The notes: a model not told the origin generated them from the sequence alone. Shown: positions 1-7,352, counted from the stretch's first letter. The stretch: 64,000 bases of DNA from Carboxylicivirga fragile (GCA_025499625.1 JAFMVD010000001.1:62001-126000); one strand, 5' to 3'. A program made the numbers and translations.

Positions 1-351
1 GGTAGCAGCCGCGCACACACTTGTGCCTGGACAAAAACCGCCAATAATGAAACCACCTCCCATAATGCCACCGCCAATTAGAGCGGCCCATAAGAATGTT
101 GGGTTTATGTAGATGATGCTTACATCAAGTAACTCCATGTGATTGAGTAAGATGACACCAACCATTGCCGTTACGCCGGCAGTCATAAATACTTTTAATA
201 CAGTGAAATCGTAGCCGTAGAAAAGGCCAACCAGTTTTTTTGTTGAACCAAAACCAGCTTGTTCAAGCGCGAAACCAAAACCTATACCAATAATGATGGC
301 AAGGATGAAGTTAAATTCGTTGCTTATAATATGAGGTACTAATGGTGCCAT
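1..351 (-). CDS. YeeE/YedE (sulfur transport) family protein, partial
   Basis: Membrane protein of the YeeE/YedE family (DUF395), whose members import thiosulfate or other small sulfur compounds. The reading frame starts at the ATG at 351 and runs open to the left edge, so the C-terminus is missing. Visible are a first hydrophobic segment (FILAIIIGIGFGFALEQAGFG), a second around residues 55-70, a Gly-rich helix (ALIGGGIMGGGFIIGGFCPG) and the family Cys motif GFCPGTSVCAAAT at the end. It lies 2 bp downstream of another YeeE/YedE gene in the same orientation. Each protein has one half of the classical transporter, so the pair probably works as a heteromeric split transporter. This is the last visible gene of the octaheme cytochrome operon, which argues for a sulfur substrate. 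The substrate itself is inference. Confidence 0.85.
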   Translation of the reverse strand, partial: MAPLVPHIISNEFNFILAIIIGIGFGFALEQAGFGSTKKLVGLFYGYDFTVLKVFMTAGVTAMVGVILLNHMELLDVSIIYINPTFLWAALIGGGIMGGGFIIGGFCPGTSVCAAAT

Positions 352-353
352 TG

Positions 354-887
354 TTAATTTGCTTTATTTATCCAAAGTTTTCTAAAAAAGAAGGCCAATG
401 CGTAAGCCATCCCAAAAATTGATAACATGGTGATGATGCCGCCAAAGGACATGACTGCCATTCCACTTAAGGCTGAACCACTGGTGCAGCCCCGCGCTAT
501 TTGACTACCAAAACCAAAGAGTGCACCACCAAATATGGCAGCTGCAATTCGTGTTGAGTTTTTCACACCAACGCCTTTTTCAAGTTTAAGCGATACTCTG
601 TTAGAGATAACGGCTGATAAAAAGGCACCAATGATAACACCAATGACTTCGAAGAACAACCAGGATTTCAACGGTCCATCAGGATGTTGATCGGCATATT
701 TTTTATAATAATCTACCGATTCAGCATGACTTGGAGTTACGCTTTGAACCGTTTGCATTACTACACTTTTTAAGGCACCACTGGCGCCAAGCCCTCGACC
801 ACTAATGTAGATAGTAGCCAATAGAACAAACCCTAGAAAGAAACCAGCAAGGTAAGGGTTCATGTATTTTTTAGGAGTTTCTATCAT
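354..887 (-). CDS. YeeE/YedE (sulfur transport) family protein
   Basis: Second half-size YeeE/YedE membrane protein, 177 aa. It has an N-terminal hydrophobic segment (residues about 12-30), one around 75-95, a central Gly-rich helix and the conserved Cys motif SQIARGCTSGSALSGMAVMS near residues 127-146, then a last helix before a basic tail (FFRKLWINKAN). The conserved Cys in this motif is known in YeeE to relay thiosulfate through the membrane. Its ATG overlaps the stop codon of the upstream cytochrome b gene by 4 nt (ATGA), so the two are translationally coupled, and the next YeeE/YedE gene starts 2 bp after its stop. Role inferred: import of thiosulfate, or of a product of the octaheme enzyme encoded at the head of the operon. 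Confidence 0.88.
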   Translation of the reverse strand: MIETPKKYMNPYLAGFFLGFVLLATIYISGRGLGASGALKSVVMQTVQSVTPSHAESVDYYKKYADQHPDGPLKSWLFFEVIGVIIGAFLSAVISNRVSLKLEKGVGVKNSTRIAAAIFGGALFGFGSQIARGCTSGSALSGMAVMSFGGIITMLSIFGMAYALAFFFRKLWINKAN

Positions 888-1543
888 TTCTCTTTTTCCT
901 TAGTAGGTTCAACTTCGCTGTTTGAGGTGCTCTTATCCTCTTTATCTAATATTTCCCAACCAGTTAACATGGCTTTAATATTAGTGGTTAATGTATGCCC
1001 TGTTGTGGTCATGTATACATGAATAACAATAAACGACAGCAATAAAAAGGCACCTATGGTGTGAGCCCAGGCAATGTATTCTAAAGGAATATCACTGATG
1101 ATGATAATATCATTGGCATCATAGGTTTTAAAATACATGTACAGTAAGCCAGATAGGATAACGATGGGTGCCATCACCAATTTAAAACCCAAATAAACCA
1201 TGGCCTGTAGAGGGTTTAGCTTTTTACGAGCCGATTTAATGGTTGGGTGAGGATCGTTGCGAAACATCCCAATGGTATAATATTGAATCTGCGCTTTTAG
1301 CTTTGATATAGTTGGTATATATTGCTTCCATTCGCCAGTGGTGAAGTGCCAAAAAATTGAAAGTCCAATCAGACCTAATAATAAATAAGAAGCAATACGG
1401 TGATAGGCGACCGCTATCTCAAACCCTAACAACTGGAATGAATCGTGTATTTCAAAACCTGTGAGTGCTAAGAAAAAGATAAGTGCAGCCTGGCTCCAAT
1501 GCCAAAAGCGTTCGAATTTTTTATAGATATATACTTTTTCCAT
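884..1543 (-). CDS. Di-heme cytochrome b subunit (thiosulfate reductase / FdnI type)
   Basis: Integral membrane cytochrome b of 219 aa, of the Cytb561 / nickel-hydrogenase / thiosulfate-reductase cytochrome b superfamily. Four transmembrane helices can be picked out: residues about 12-32 (with FWHWSQ), 42-66 (YHRIASY ... FWHF), about 120-138 and 155-180 (WAHTIGAFLLLSFIVIHVYM). The histidines in these helices are the expected heme b ligands. Such subunits oxidise menaquinol and pass electrons to a periplasmic partner. The gene starts 1 bp after the octaheme cytochrome stop codon, so the partner is almost certainly that cytochrome. The C-terminal tail is highly charged (Glu/Lys-rich) and likely cytoplasmic. 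Confidence 0.88.
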   Translation of the reverse strand: MEKVYIYKKFERFWHWSQAALIFFLALTGFEIHDSFQLLGFEIAVAYHRIASYLLLGLIGLSIFWHFTTGEWKQYIPTISKLKAQIQYYTIGMFRNDPHPTIKSARKKLNPLQAMVYLGFKLVMAPIVILSGLLYMYFKTYDANDIIIISDIPLEYIAWAHTIGAFLLLSFIVIHVYMTTTGHTLTTNIKAMLTGWEILDKEDKSTSNSEVEPTKEKEK

Positions 1544-1544
1544 T

Positions 1545-3134
1545 TTAATCGTATTTTATGTCTTCTGATTCAACTTCGTTTTTTGATAGGGCTTTAAAAA
1601 AGCGAGCTAGTGCATGAATAAAAACACCCGCAACTGATGCCCATAATAAGATATTTCCCAATAATTCAATCCAGTCATTGCTATCGCGTCCTGGTAGATA
1701 AAAACCGTCTAAATTGGCCAATCGACCATTGTTACTAGTGTGGCATTCTTCGCACGATAAGGCTTGTTCCTTGGGCGATACCATGTGGTTGATAGGCCAG
1801 TACATTTCTGTTTCTACAAATTCATAATGACCACTGTAGGGCAAACCCACTTCCTTCATGCCTGCTGTAGCGGATAATTGCCAATCAAAATCCATCCAAT
1901 AAGCACTGTCACCTTTTGATTCGGAATACAAACGTGGTTGAATTAATAGTTTTGTTTCAGGATCGTAAATCTGATCTCCTCGATGCACTTTAACCGGGTA
2001 TATCTTTGCTTTGCTATCATGAGCATCGCCTAGTAAGCGATTGACTTGAATAGGAAATTCAGAAACGGTATCGCCCAGGGCATAATGAGTAGCTTGACCG
2101 TTGAACCAATAGTACTCAGGTTCAACATTCTTTTCCCATACAAACTCACCTTTAATAGATAAGTAGGAGTGGTTGCCCATGGAATCTTCTTCATGAAAAG
2201 CATTACCATTTTCATCCAAACGTCCTGCTTCCGACCATTTCCAGGCCATCTTGGTGGCATTCTCTTTAGCGTAAGTTGGAATGTGACAAGTTTGACAACT
2301 TACTTTTGAAAAATGTCGATTAAGTAATTCGTCGTGGTGTGGTTTAGCACCGTGGCAATCATCACAATTCAGGCGGTTTACATCTGTTGAGGATACCGAA
2401 TACAACTTTCCTTTTATTTGATGTTTATCTGCTGTATGGCAATCGACACACGACATGTTTATGCCATTGCTGGCCATGTGCACATCGGTATTTCGATCGC
2501 AGGAAAGCAGTGCTTCTTCCAAATCGCCGTGTTTTACGTTATTTCCACCACCGCTGTAAAAGTGACAAGCACCACAATTGATTTTATTTGGTCGCCCTAC
2601 ACTTTGTGCTACATTATTTAAATTAACACTACGATCGGGATAACCCGCCATGGCCGAACCTTTAATATATTCTTCGCTACCATCATGGCATACCATGCAA
2701 TCCACATTACGTGCATTTTCAAAGTCAAAAGTATTGTTACCCATTCCAAAGCCAATGTGGCATTTGGCGCAGCTTTGTTCGTTGCTACTAGCACCAATAC
2801 AAAAGTTATTGAGCACATTTTTCTTACCAACACTGGTAATACCTTTACCTTCCTCGTAAGCTAATCGCTCCCAATTCCAATGGCTGGATTGTATAATCTC
2901 TTTGTGGCGTTCGTTGTGACAAGTTAAACAGGCCTCAGTAACTTCCTGAGGTGTGTCAAACTGCTCTTGCAAAATGGTAAATTTTGAATGATCAACAGAT
3001 GAAGATGGTTGAACAGCATACTTCTGTTTTAACTCGTATTGAGCTAAATTCAAAGGCTTCTCCTTATGAAATAAGTTAAGCGCTAATAGAATTAAAACTG
3101 TGCCAAGCACAGTAAATGTAATGATCTTGTTCAT
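1545..3134 (-). CDS. Octaheme c-type cytochrome, tetrathionate reductase (OTR) family
   Basis: Multiheme cytochrome of 529 aa with eight CXXCH motifs: CLTCH (about residue 69), CAKCH, CMVCH, CGACH, CVDCH, CDDCH, CQTCH and CEECH near the C-terminus. The spacing and surrounding motifs (GGGNNVKHGDLE, HIPTYAKENATKMAWKWSEAG) are those of the octaheme tetrathionate reductase family known from Shewanella. Members reduce tetrathionate in vitro and also nitrite and hydroxylamine, so the physiological substrate is not certain. It has an N-terminal hydrophobic anchor (residues 4-21) and, unusually, a second hydrophobic segment near the C-terminus (about 493-512), so it is probably held in the inner membrane with the hemes in the periplasm. 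First gene of a four-gene operon with a cytochrome b and two YeeE/YedE proteins. A good -7 box lies 27 bp upstream. Confidence 0.9.
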   Translation of the reverse strand: MNKIITFTVLGTVLILLALNLFHKEKPLNLAQYELKQKYAVQPSSSVDHSKFTILQEQFDTPQEVTEACLTCHNERHKEIIQSSHWNWERLAYEEGKGITSVGKKNVLNNFCIGASSNEQSCAKCHIGFGMGNNTFDFENARNVDCMVCHDGSEEYIKGSAMAGYPDRSVNLNNVAQSVGRPNKINCGACHFYSGGGNNVKHGDLEEALLSCDRNTDVHMASNGINMSCVDCHTADKHQIKGKLYSVSSTDVNRLNCDDCHGAKPHHDELLNRHFSKVSCQTCHIPTYAKENATKMAWKWSEAGRLDENGNAFHEEDSMGNHSYLSIKGEFVWEKNVEPEYYWFNGQATHYALGDTVSEFPIQVNRLLGDAHDSKAKIYPVKVHRGDQIYDPETKLLIQPRLYSESKGDSAYWMDFDWQLSATAGMKEVGLPYSGHYEFVETEMYWPINHMVSPKEQALSCEECHTSNNGRLANLDGFYLPGRDSNDWIELLGNILLWASVAGVFIHALARFFKALSKNEVESEDIKYD

Positions 3135-3160
3135 TATTTAGGTATTGAATAATCGAAATG

Positions 3161-3168
3161 CAAATATA
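3161..3168 (-). promoter_or_regulatory. Predicted -7 promoter element of the octaheme operon
   Basis: On the minus strand these bases read TATATTTG, a full match to the Bacteroidota -7 consensus TAnnTTTG. It would start transcription near 3154, about 20 nt before the octaheme cytochrome ATG. No clear -33 TTTG is visible, which fits an activator-dependent promoter; an inverted repeat lies 30 bp further upstream. Confidence 0.45.
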
Positions 3169-3197
3169 TCTAGATAAATAGATATAAAAAGTGCAGA

Positions 3198-3213
3198 TAG
3201 TCACCTGTGACTA
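3198..3213. promoter_or_regulatory. Inverted repeat, candidate operator upstream of octaheme operon
   Basis: TAGTCAC-CT-GTGACTA, a 7-bp perfect inverted repeat with a 2-bp spacer, 16 bp in all. Its centre is about 50 bp upstream of the start inferred from the -7 box at 3161-3168. The size and symmetry suit a dimeric regulator of the Crp/Fnr type, but the sequence matches no consensus that I can name. A second, looser inverted repeat (TCAGTCT ... AGACTGA, 3222-3246) lies beside it. Confidence 0.4.
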
Positions 3214-3348
3214 ATTTAAATTCAGTCTTGTTAAAAATTAGACTGATTGATATGATTATTCAAAACCTTAATTGTTATGAACTAATAGGATAGAAGAGGT
3301 GCTATTATAAATTGGCGCCTCTGGAAATAATTGTAAGCAATGTAAAAC

Positions 3349-3732
3349 TTAGCTAATTTTAATTCTTTGCGGTTTATTTTTATCATTGAGCGAAGCGAAA
3401 GTAAACACGCCGCTGATCACTTTTTCGCGACCGGTGTCATACATGGGTTCACAATAGATATCGACAGCAACATCAATTGTAACGGCTTGAACTTTTGATA
3501 TTTTACCAACAACTTCAACGATGGTATTTTCTCCAACGGCTTTATGAAATTTAATTTCACCTGTTTTAATAGTGAACATGCGTTGTCTTGTAAATCTGGT
3601 AGCGGTAATGTAAGCTACTTCATCCATCCATTTTAGGGCTAAGCCACCAAACAAAGTTTCGTTCGCATTATATGTGGTTGGAAACACTGCTTTAAATTGT
3701 CGGGTCTCGCTATTCTTTATTTTTTCTTCCAT
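3349..3732 (-). CDS. Acyl-CoA thioesterase (hotdog fold, YciA-like)
   Basis: Hotdog-fold thioesterase, 127 aa from the ATG at 3732. I chose this start because MEEKIKNSETRQFKAVFP begins the domain; the upstream extension in the same frame is hydrophobic, has no homologous look and would overlap the divergent DUF134 gene. The motif NANETLFGGLALKWMDEVAYITATRF (Asn/Gly and Asp/Glu in the central helix) is typical of acyl-CoA thioesterases that hydrolyse acyl-CoA to free acid and CoA in the cytoplasm. The small single domain resembles YciA/Acot-type enzymes. It is a single gene, divergent from the neighbouring DUF134 cassette, and its substrate cannot be deduced. Confidence 0.85.
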   Translation of the reverse strand: MEEKIKNSETRQFKAVFPTTYNANETLFGGLALKWMDEVAYITATRFTRQRMFTIKTGEIKFHKAVGENTIVEVVGKISKVQAVTIDVAVDIYCEPMYDTGREKVISGVFTFASLNDKNKPQRIKIS

Positions 3733-3833
3733 CAACAAAAATTTTACACAAAAATACAATAAGATAATGAACATATGTTCAAATAAATTATATTTTTGCA
3801 CTGTGATTATCACTTTTATTACCATACAAAGAT

Positions 3834-4241
3834 ATGCCACGAAAAAAAAGAAGTCGTAAAATACTGCACCCGCCTATAATGGAAGGGTTTAAACCCTTTG
3901 GGATACCAATGACCGAACTTGAGCCCGTTATTTTGCTTTATGAAGAATATGAAGCCATACGCTTAACAGATTACGAAGGCCTAATACAAGTTGCTGCGGC
4001 GGATGAAATGAATGTGTCGCGACCAACGTTTACGCGAATTTATGAAAAGGCAAGACAAAGTATTGCGAAAGCTTTTGTTGAAGGTAAGGCCATTTTTATT
4101 GAAGGTGGTGATTACCATACCGATGATCACTGGTATAAGTGCGAGGCATGTATGAAACTTAACATTGAAAATGAACCAGTAAGTGCTTGTCAATACTGCC
4201 AATCAGATAATTTACGAAAACTGAATAATACGGATGAATAA
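3834..4241 (+). CDS. DUF134 (UPF0251) family DNA-binding protein
   Basis: Protein of 135 aa with the DUF134/UPF0251 signature PRKKRSRKI..PP.M.GFKPFG near the start, followed by a helix-turn-helix of the sigma-70 region 4 type (residues about 40-85, LTDYEGLIQVAAADEMNVSRPTFTRIYEKAR). The C-terminal part carries CEAC and CQYC pairs, probably a small zinc or iron-sulfur knuckle. Members of this family are usually next to NifX/NifB-like proteins that bind iron-molybdenum type clusters, which is also the case here. Role inferred: transcription regulator of that cassette. Its stop overlaps the next gene by 8 nt. Confidence 0.87.
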   Translation: MPRKKRSRKILHPPIMEGFKPFGIPMTELEPVILLYEEYEAIRLTDYEGLIQVAAADEMNVSRPTFTRIYEKARQSIAKAFVEGKAIFIEGGDYHTDDHWYKCEACMKLNIENEPVSACQYCQSDNLRKLNNTDE

Positions 4242-4449
4242 GGCGACTGAAACAAACGGATATTGTATATGTGTGCATTGCAATGAGCGTATTCCACATA
4301 TTAAAGGGCAGCCGTGCCGCGAAGTAAAATGTGATAAGTGTGGACGGGCTATGATGCGAGAAGGAAATTATCACCACCAACTATATTTAAAAAAGAAAGG
4401 AGAACCAAAACATGAAAATTGCAGTTCCAACGAAAGGAAATGTCGTTGA
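4234..4449 (+). CDS. Small zinc-ribbon protein of the NifX cassette
   Basis: A 71-aa protein with a CxxC-x12-C-x4-CxxC arrangement (CVHCNERIPHIKGQPCREVKCDKCGRAMMREG), a zinc ribbon or rubredoxin-like knuckle. The short domain is known as a companion of, or fused to, ParA/MinD-like ATPases and NifX-like proteins. It overlaps the DUF134 gene by 8 nt and the NifX-like gene by 38 nt. The overlap into the third gene is large, and the last residues (NCSSNERKCR) are read from the third gene in another frame, so the tail may not be functional. The conserved Cys pattern and position argue that it is real. Function unknown. Confidence 0.72.
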   Translation: MNKATETNGYCICVHCNERIPHIKGQPCREVKCDKCGRAMMREGNYHHQLYLKKKGEPKHENCSSNERKCR

Positions 4450-4783
4450 TGACCACTTTGGTCATTGCGATGAGTATACTGTGTTTACAGTGGTAGAAAA
4501 GCAAATTACAGAAACGGAGAAACTACCATCGCCCAAGGGCTGTGGCTGTAAAAGTAACATTGCATCCATTTTGCAGAATAAAGGCGTGAGTGTTATGCTT
4601 GCTGGAAATATGGGTAATGGAGCATTAAATAAGTTGAACAACTTCGGTATTGATGTTATTCGCGGATGCCAAGGTGATGTTAGTAAACTTGCGGAATCAT
4701 TTATTGCAGGTACTTTAAATGACTCTGGTGTAGCTTGTCAAGCGCATGGGCACGCAGAAGAGGGGCATCAATGTCAACATTAA
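4412..4783 (+). CDS. NifB/NifX family molybdenum-iron cluster-binding protein
   Basis: A 123-aa protein of the dinitrogenase iron-molybdenum cofactor family (NifX/NifY/VnfX fold, PF02579): MKIAVPT..G.VDDHFGHCDEYTVF at the start, GCGCKSNIASILQNKGVSVMLAGNMGNGALN in the middle and GIDVIRGCQGDV before the end. The C-terminus adds a Cys/His-rich tail (CQAHGHAEEGHQCQH) likely to bind metal. No nitrogenase genes are visible, so this is one of the widespread non-nitrogenase members that bind or carry iron-sulfur or Mo-Fe clusters. A Shine-Dalgarno-like AGGAG (about 4399-4403) lies just upstream of its ATG, inside the preceding gene. Third gene of the DUF134 cassette. Confidence 0.87.
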   Translation: MKIAVPTKGNVVDDHFGHCDEYTVFTVVEKQITETEKLPSPKGCGCKSNIASILQNKGVSVMLAGNMGNGALNKLNNFGIDVIRGCQGDVSKLAESFIAGTLNDSGVACQAHGHAEEGHQCQH

Positions 4784-4804
4784 CATGTGCTTATAACACA
4801 AAAA

Positions 4805-4830
4805 AGAGGGTATCCAAATGGATACCCTCT
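4805..4830 (-). terminator. Intrinsic terminator of cold-shock gene copy 1
   Basis: Perfect 11-bp stem AGAGGGTATCC / GGATACCCTCT with a 4-nt loop. Read on the minus strand it is followed by a run of T (CTTTTTTGTG), so it ends the minus-strand cold-shock transcript; there is no T run on the plus side. It may also protect the 3' end of the NifX-like transcript. Confidence 0.8.
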
Positions 4831-4857
4831 CTCTCGGTATTGTAAATATATTGTAAG

Positions 4858-5046
4858 TTATACAACTTTTACGTTTACTGCATTTAAGCCTTTTTTACCT
4901 TCTTGAAGATCGAATTCAACTTCATCACCTTCGCGAATTTCGTCGATTAATCCTGTTACGTGTACAAAATGCTCTTTTCCGTTATCTTCAGAAATGAAAC
5001 CAAAACCTTTAGCGTCATTGAAGAATTTTACTGTTCCTTTACTCAT
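4858..5046 (-). CDS. Cold-shock protein (CspA family), copy 1
   Basis: Small single-domain cold-shock protein, 62 aa, with both RNA-binding motifs: KGFGFI (RNP1) and HFVHVTGL (RNP2-like, in place of the usual VFVH). Such proteins bind single-stranded RNA and DNA in the cytoplasm and act as RNA chaperones. It is almost identical to the gene 404 bp away (4858-5046 versus 5262-5450): three nucleotide differences in the coding region, one of them changing Arg to Lys at EGK/RKG. The flanking terminator and upstream sequence are duplicated too. The presumed -7 box in this copy reads TATCTTTA (5080-5087), a weaker match than in copy 2. Confidence 0.95.
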   Translation of the reverse strand: MSKGTVKFFNDAKGFGFISEDNGKEHFVHVTGLIDEIREGDEVEFDLQEGKKGLNAVNVKVV

Positions 5047-5207
5047 TTTACTTGTATTGAAATTGTTATAATAATGATGTAAAGATAAATTATTAATTGG
5101 AATAAATCCAATTAAATGGTTTTATCTAACAAATTGATTACTTTTTTTTTGATTGAGGCTTTATTGATAAAGCTAAAACGCTTCAAAAGCCCCATTTATA
5201 AAAGAAA

Positions 5208-5233
5208 AGAGGGTGTCCAAACGGATACCCTCT
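5208..5233 (-). terminator. Intrinsic terminator of cold-shock gene copy 2
   Basis: Stem AGAGGGTGTCC / GGATACCCTCT with one G-T pair and a 4-nt loop; on the minus strand it is followed by TTTTCTTTT. Homologous to the terminator at 4805-4830, so it is part of the duplicated unit. Confidence 0.78.
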
Positions 5234-5261
5234 TTCTTGGTATTGTAAAATATATTGTAAG

Positions 5262-5450
5262 TTATACAACTTTTACGTTTACTGCATTTAAGCCTTTTCT
5301 ACCTTCTTGAAGATCGAATTCAACTTCATCACCTTCGCGAATTTCGTCGATCAATCCTGTTACGTGTACAAAATGCTCTTTTCCGTTATCTTCAGAAATG
5401 AAACCAAAACCTTTAGCGTCGTTGAAGAATTTTACTGTTCCTTTACTCAT
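5262..5450 (-). CDS. Cold-shock protein (CspA family), copy 2
   Basis: Tandem copy of the cold-shock gene at 4858-5046, 62 aa. The ATG at 5450 was chosen because the product is then identical in length to copy 1 and starts MSKGTVKFFN; a longer in-frame extension reaches over the promoter and is not credible. RNP1-like KGFGFI and the HFVHVTGL motif are present. The 5' untranslated region appears short (about 27 nt from the predicted start), unlike the long thermosensing leader of E. coli cspA. Likely an RNA chaperone; the copy with the better promoter box. Confidence 0.95.
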   Translation of the reverse strand: MSKGTVKFFNDAKGFGFISEDNGKEHFVHVTGLIDEIREGDEVEFDLQEGRKGLNAVNVKVV

Positions 5451-5483
5451 TTTACTTGTATTGAAATTGTTATAATAATGGCG

Positions 5484-5491
5484 CAAATATA
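5484..5491 (-). promoter_or_regulatory. Predicted -7 element of cold-shock gene copy 2
   Basis: Minus-strand TATATTTG, full match to TAnnTTTG, 33 bp upstream of the ATG. The equivalent position in copy 1 (5080-5087) reads TATCTTTA and has lost the final G. Confidence 0.45.
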
Positions 5492-5723
5492 AATGAATAA
5501 TTGGAATATTTGAAGTTAATTTAGCTTAAGCACTATAAAGTTGATGATTTTTAGGTTTATTAGCTTTTGATATCGCAATTACATGCGCCTATATACGCTT
5601 AAATTCAGGTTATTGGGGAGATTATTTTCTTTGTAAAGAAATGGAAAATTAATTGCTTATTTTTAGTTAATTTCTAAATATAAGGCGAAAATTCTGTATT
5701 TAAAGGGCACAATTCATCCTTAT

Positions 5724-6299
5724 TTATTCATTTGAAACACCATTTAATCCTAATTCTTTGGCTACTGTTTTCATCCCTTCGATGGTTTCCAATATTAATT
5801 CATCCAAATCCATATTTAAACGTTGTGCTCCATCTGTAATAATACTGCGGTCAACTTTAGCAGCAAAACGTTTATCCTTCCATCGCTTTTTCATGGATTT
5901 AAGTTTTAAGGAGTGGATACTCTTATCGGGACGAACCAACGCAGCGGTTGTAACTAGTCCTGTCAGTTCATCGGTGGCATACAGGATTTTCTCCATTAAA
6001 TGAACGGGCTCAACATCGGTACATATGTCATAGGCATGAGATAGAATGGCTCTAATGTAGTCTTCGGGCCATTGTTCCTTTTCTAAAATCTCTTTTGCTT
6101 TTATACAGTGTTCTTCCGGAAATTGTTCGTAATCCACATCGTGCATTAAACCAATGATTCCCCACTTTTCCTCATCTTCATTGTATTTATTGGCAAAGTG
6201 GCGCATTACCGCTTCTACCGATAGAGCATGTTTATAAAGACTTTCGCTTTGATTGTATTGCTTAAAAAGGGCTAGCGCTTGCTGACGAGTTGGTACCAT
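5724..6299 (-). CDS. HD-domain hydrolase (HDIG-like)
   Basis: Cytoplasmic protein of 191 aa with an HD domain: a first His in YKHALSVEAVM (about residue 23), the HD pair in GLMHDVDYEQFPEEH (about 53-54), and later conserved acidic residues (ATDEL, about 108-110). HD proteins are metal-dependent phosphohydrolases, often of nucleotides. This short, stand-alone type is commonly annotated as a predicted hydrolase without known substrate. It is encoded alone, divergent from the mutarotase gene, with about 120 bp between them. Confidence 0.85.
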   Translation of the reverse strand: MVPTRQQALALFKQYNQSESLYKHALSVEAVMRHFANKYNEDEEKWGIIGLMHDVDYEQFPEEHCIKAKEILEKEQWPEDYIRAILSHAYDICTDVEPVHLMEKILYATDELTGLVTTAALVRPDKSIHSLKLKSMKKRWKDKRFAAKVDRSIITDGAQRLNMDLDELILETIEGMKTVAKELGLNGVSNE

Positions 6300-6421
6300 A
6301 TATTAAGTTTTACACAAATATAAAAAATTTCATCGTCTAGGCTGGCGCTTTTACCTAATCATTAAAGCGAAACCCTCGGTAAAAACACTATCTTTCGACA
6401 CCTTAAACAAAGTATTACATA

Positions 6422-7306
6422 ATGGATTTAATTACACTAAACAAAGAATACGGATGCAATGATAATATTCGCTTTATTGATGAATACCATACCATTATTG
6501 CTGAAATTAAGAATAAATATGCAACAGTAAAAGTATCGCTTTATGGTGCACAGGTACTGAGTTTTAAACCCCATGATCAGGACGAGATTCTTTTTATGAG
6601 TAGTCAAAGTTACTTCGAAGATGGCAAGGCCATTAGAGGTGGCATTCCGGTTTGTTGGCCCTGGTTTGGTTCACACCCAAACAATGAAGAATTGCCATCG
6701 CATGGTTTTGCTCGTATTTCTACCTGGAAAGTCGTATCGTGCTTAAGCACAAATGATGCAGTAACGCTAAAATTGGGCTTGACAAGTAATGCATCAACAT
6801 TGAAATTGTGGCCATTTGTTTTTAATGCAGAACTGGTGGTTAAATTGGGCAAAGAATTATCAGTATCATTAATTACCACCAATAAAAACGATGTACCGTT
6901 TGAAATTAGTTCAGCTTTGCATTCGTATTTTAAGCTGTCTGATTTTTCTGACACATCGCTTAAGGGCTTAAAAGATACTGCCTTTCTGGATGATGTGTCA
7001 GAAAAGGAAGGTTTGCAAAAGGAAGAATTACTTAGGTTTTCAGATAGAATAGATTGCAGGTATAGAAGAACAGAATCGCCATGCCTTATTAATGATAAGG
7101 ATAGACAAATAAAGGTAGAAAAACGAGGTAGTGAAATTACTGTGGTATGGAACCCCGGGAAACAATTGTCTGCAGAAATGAAAGATTTGGGTGATCAGGA
7201 TTATAAACACATGCTTTGTGTGGAAGCAGCTAATAGCTTGGAAGATACCATTACAGTTCAAGCCGGAAAAAAACATACTTTGGAAACAATTATTTCAATT
7301 GTTTAG
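6422..7306 (+). CDS. D-hexose-6-phosphate mutarotase (YeaD-like, aldose 1-epimerase family)
   Basis: Cytoplasmic enzyme of 294 aa that interconverts alpha and beta anomers of glucose-6-phosphate and related sugars. Family hallmarks: VSLYGAQVLSF at the start, RGGIPVCWPWFGSH and LPSHGFARISTWKV (catalytic His of HGFAR), ALHSYFKL (second His) and the catalytic Glu in MLCVEAANS. The length is usual for the family. Monocistronic, followed by a good terminator. The region just upstream carries ACTATCTTTC, close to the Bacteroidota -7 box. Confidence 0.9.
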   Translation: MDLITLNKEYGCNDNIRFIDEYHTIIAEIKNKYATVKVSLYGAQVLSFKPHDQDEILFMSSQSYFEDGKAIRGGIPVCWPWFGSHPNNEELPSHGFARISTWKVVSCLSTNDAVTLKLGLTSNASTLKLWPFVFNAELVVKLGKELSVSLITTNKNDVPFEISSALHSYFKLSDFSDTSLKGLKDTAFLDDVSEKEGLQKEELLRFSDRIDCRYRRTESPCLINDKDRQIKVEKRGSEITVVWNPGKQLSAEMKDLGDQDYKHMLCVEAANSLEDTITVQAGKKHTLETIISIV

Positions 7307-7352
7307 ATAGTTGCTTAATCCTTTTGCAAAGTTGATTGTTAAAAGAAATAAG

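Noticed and set aside
2387-2859. Three plus-strand frames antisense to the octaheme cytochrome gene
   Set aside because: The minus-strand frame has eight heme motifs and is certainly coding; the antisense frames are shadows.
4159-4380. Minus-strand frame of 73 aa opposite the zinc-ribbon gene
   Set aside because: The plus strand has a conserved Cys pattern and fits the cassette; the antisense product has no features.
4805-5233. Repeated hairpins considered as a CRISPR-like or REP array
   Set aside because: Only two copies exist, and each is the terminator of a duplicated gene.
5116-5492. Two plus-strand frames opposite the second cold-shock gene
   Set aside because: Shadows of the minus-strand cold-shock copy and its terminator.
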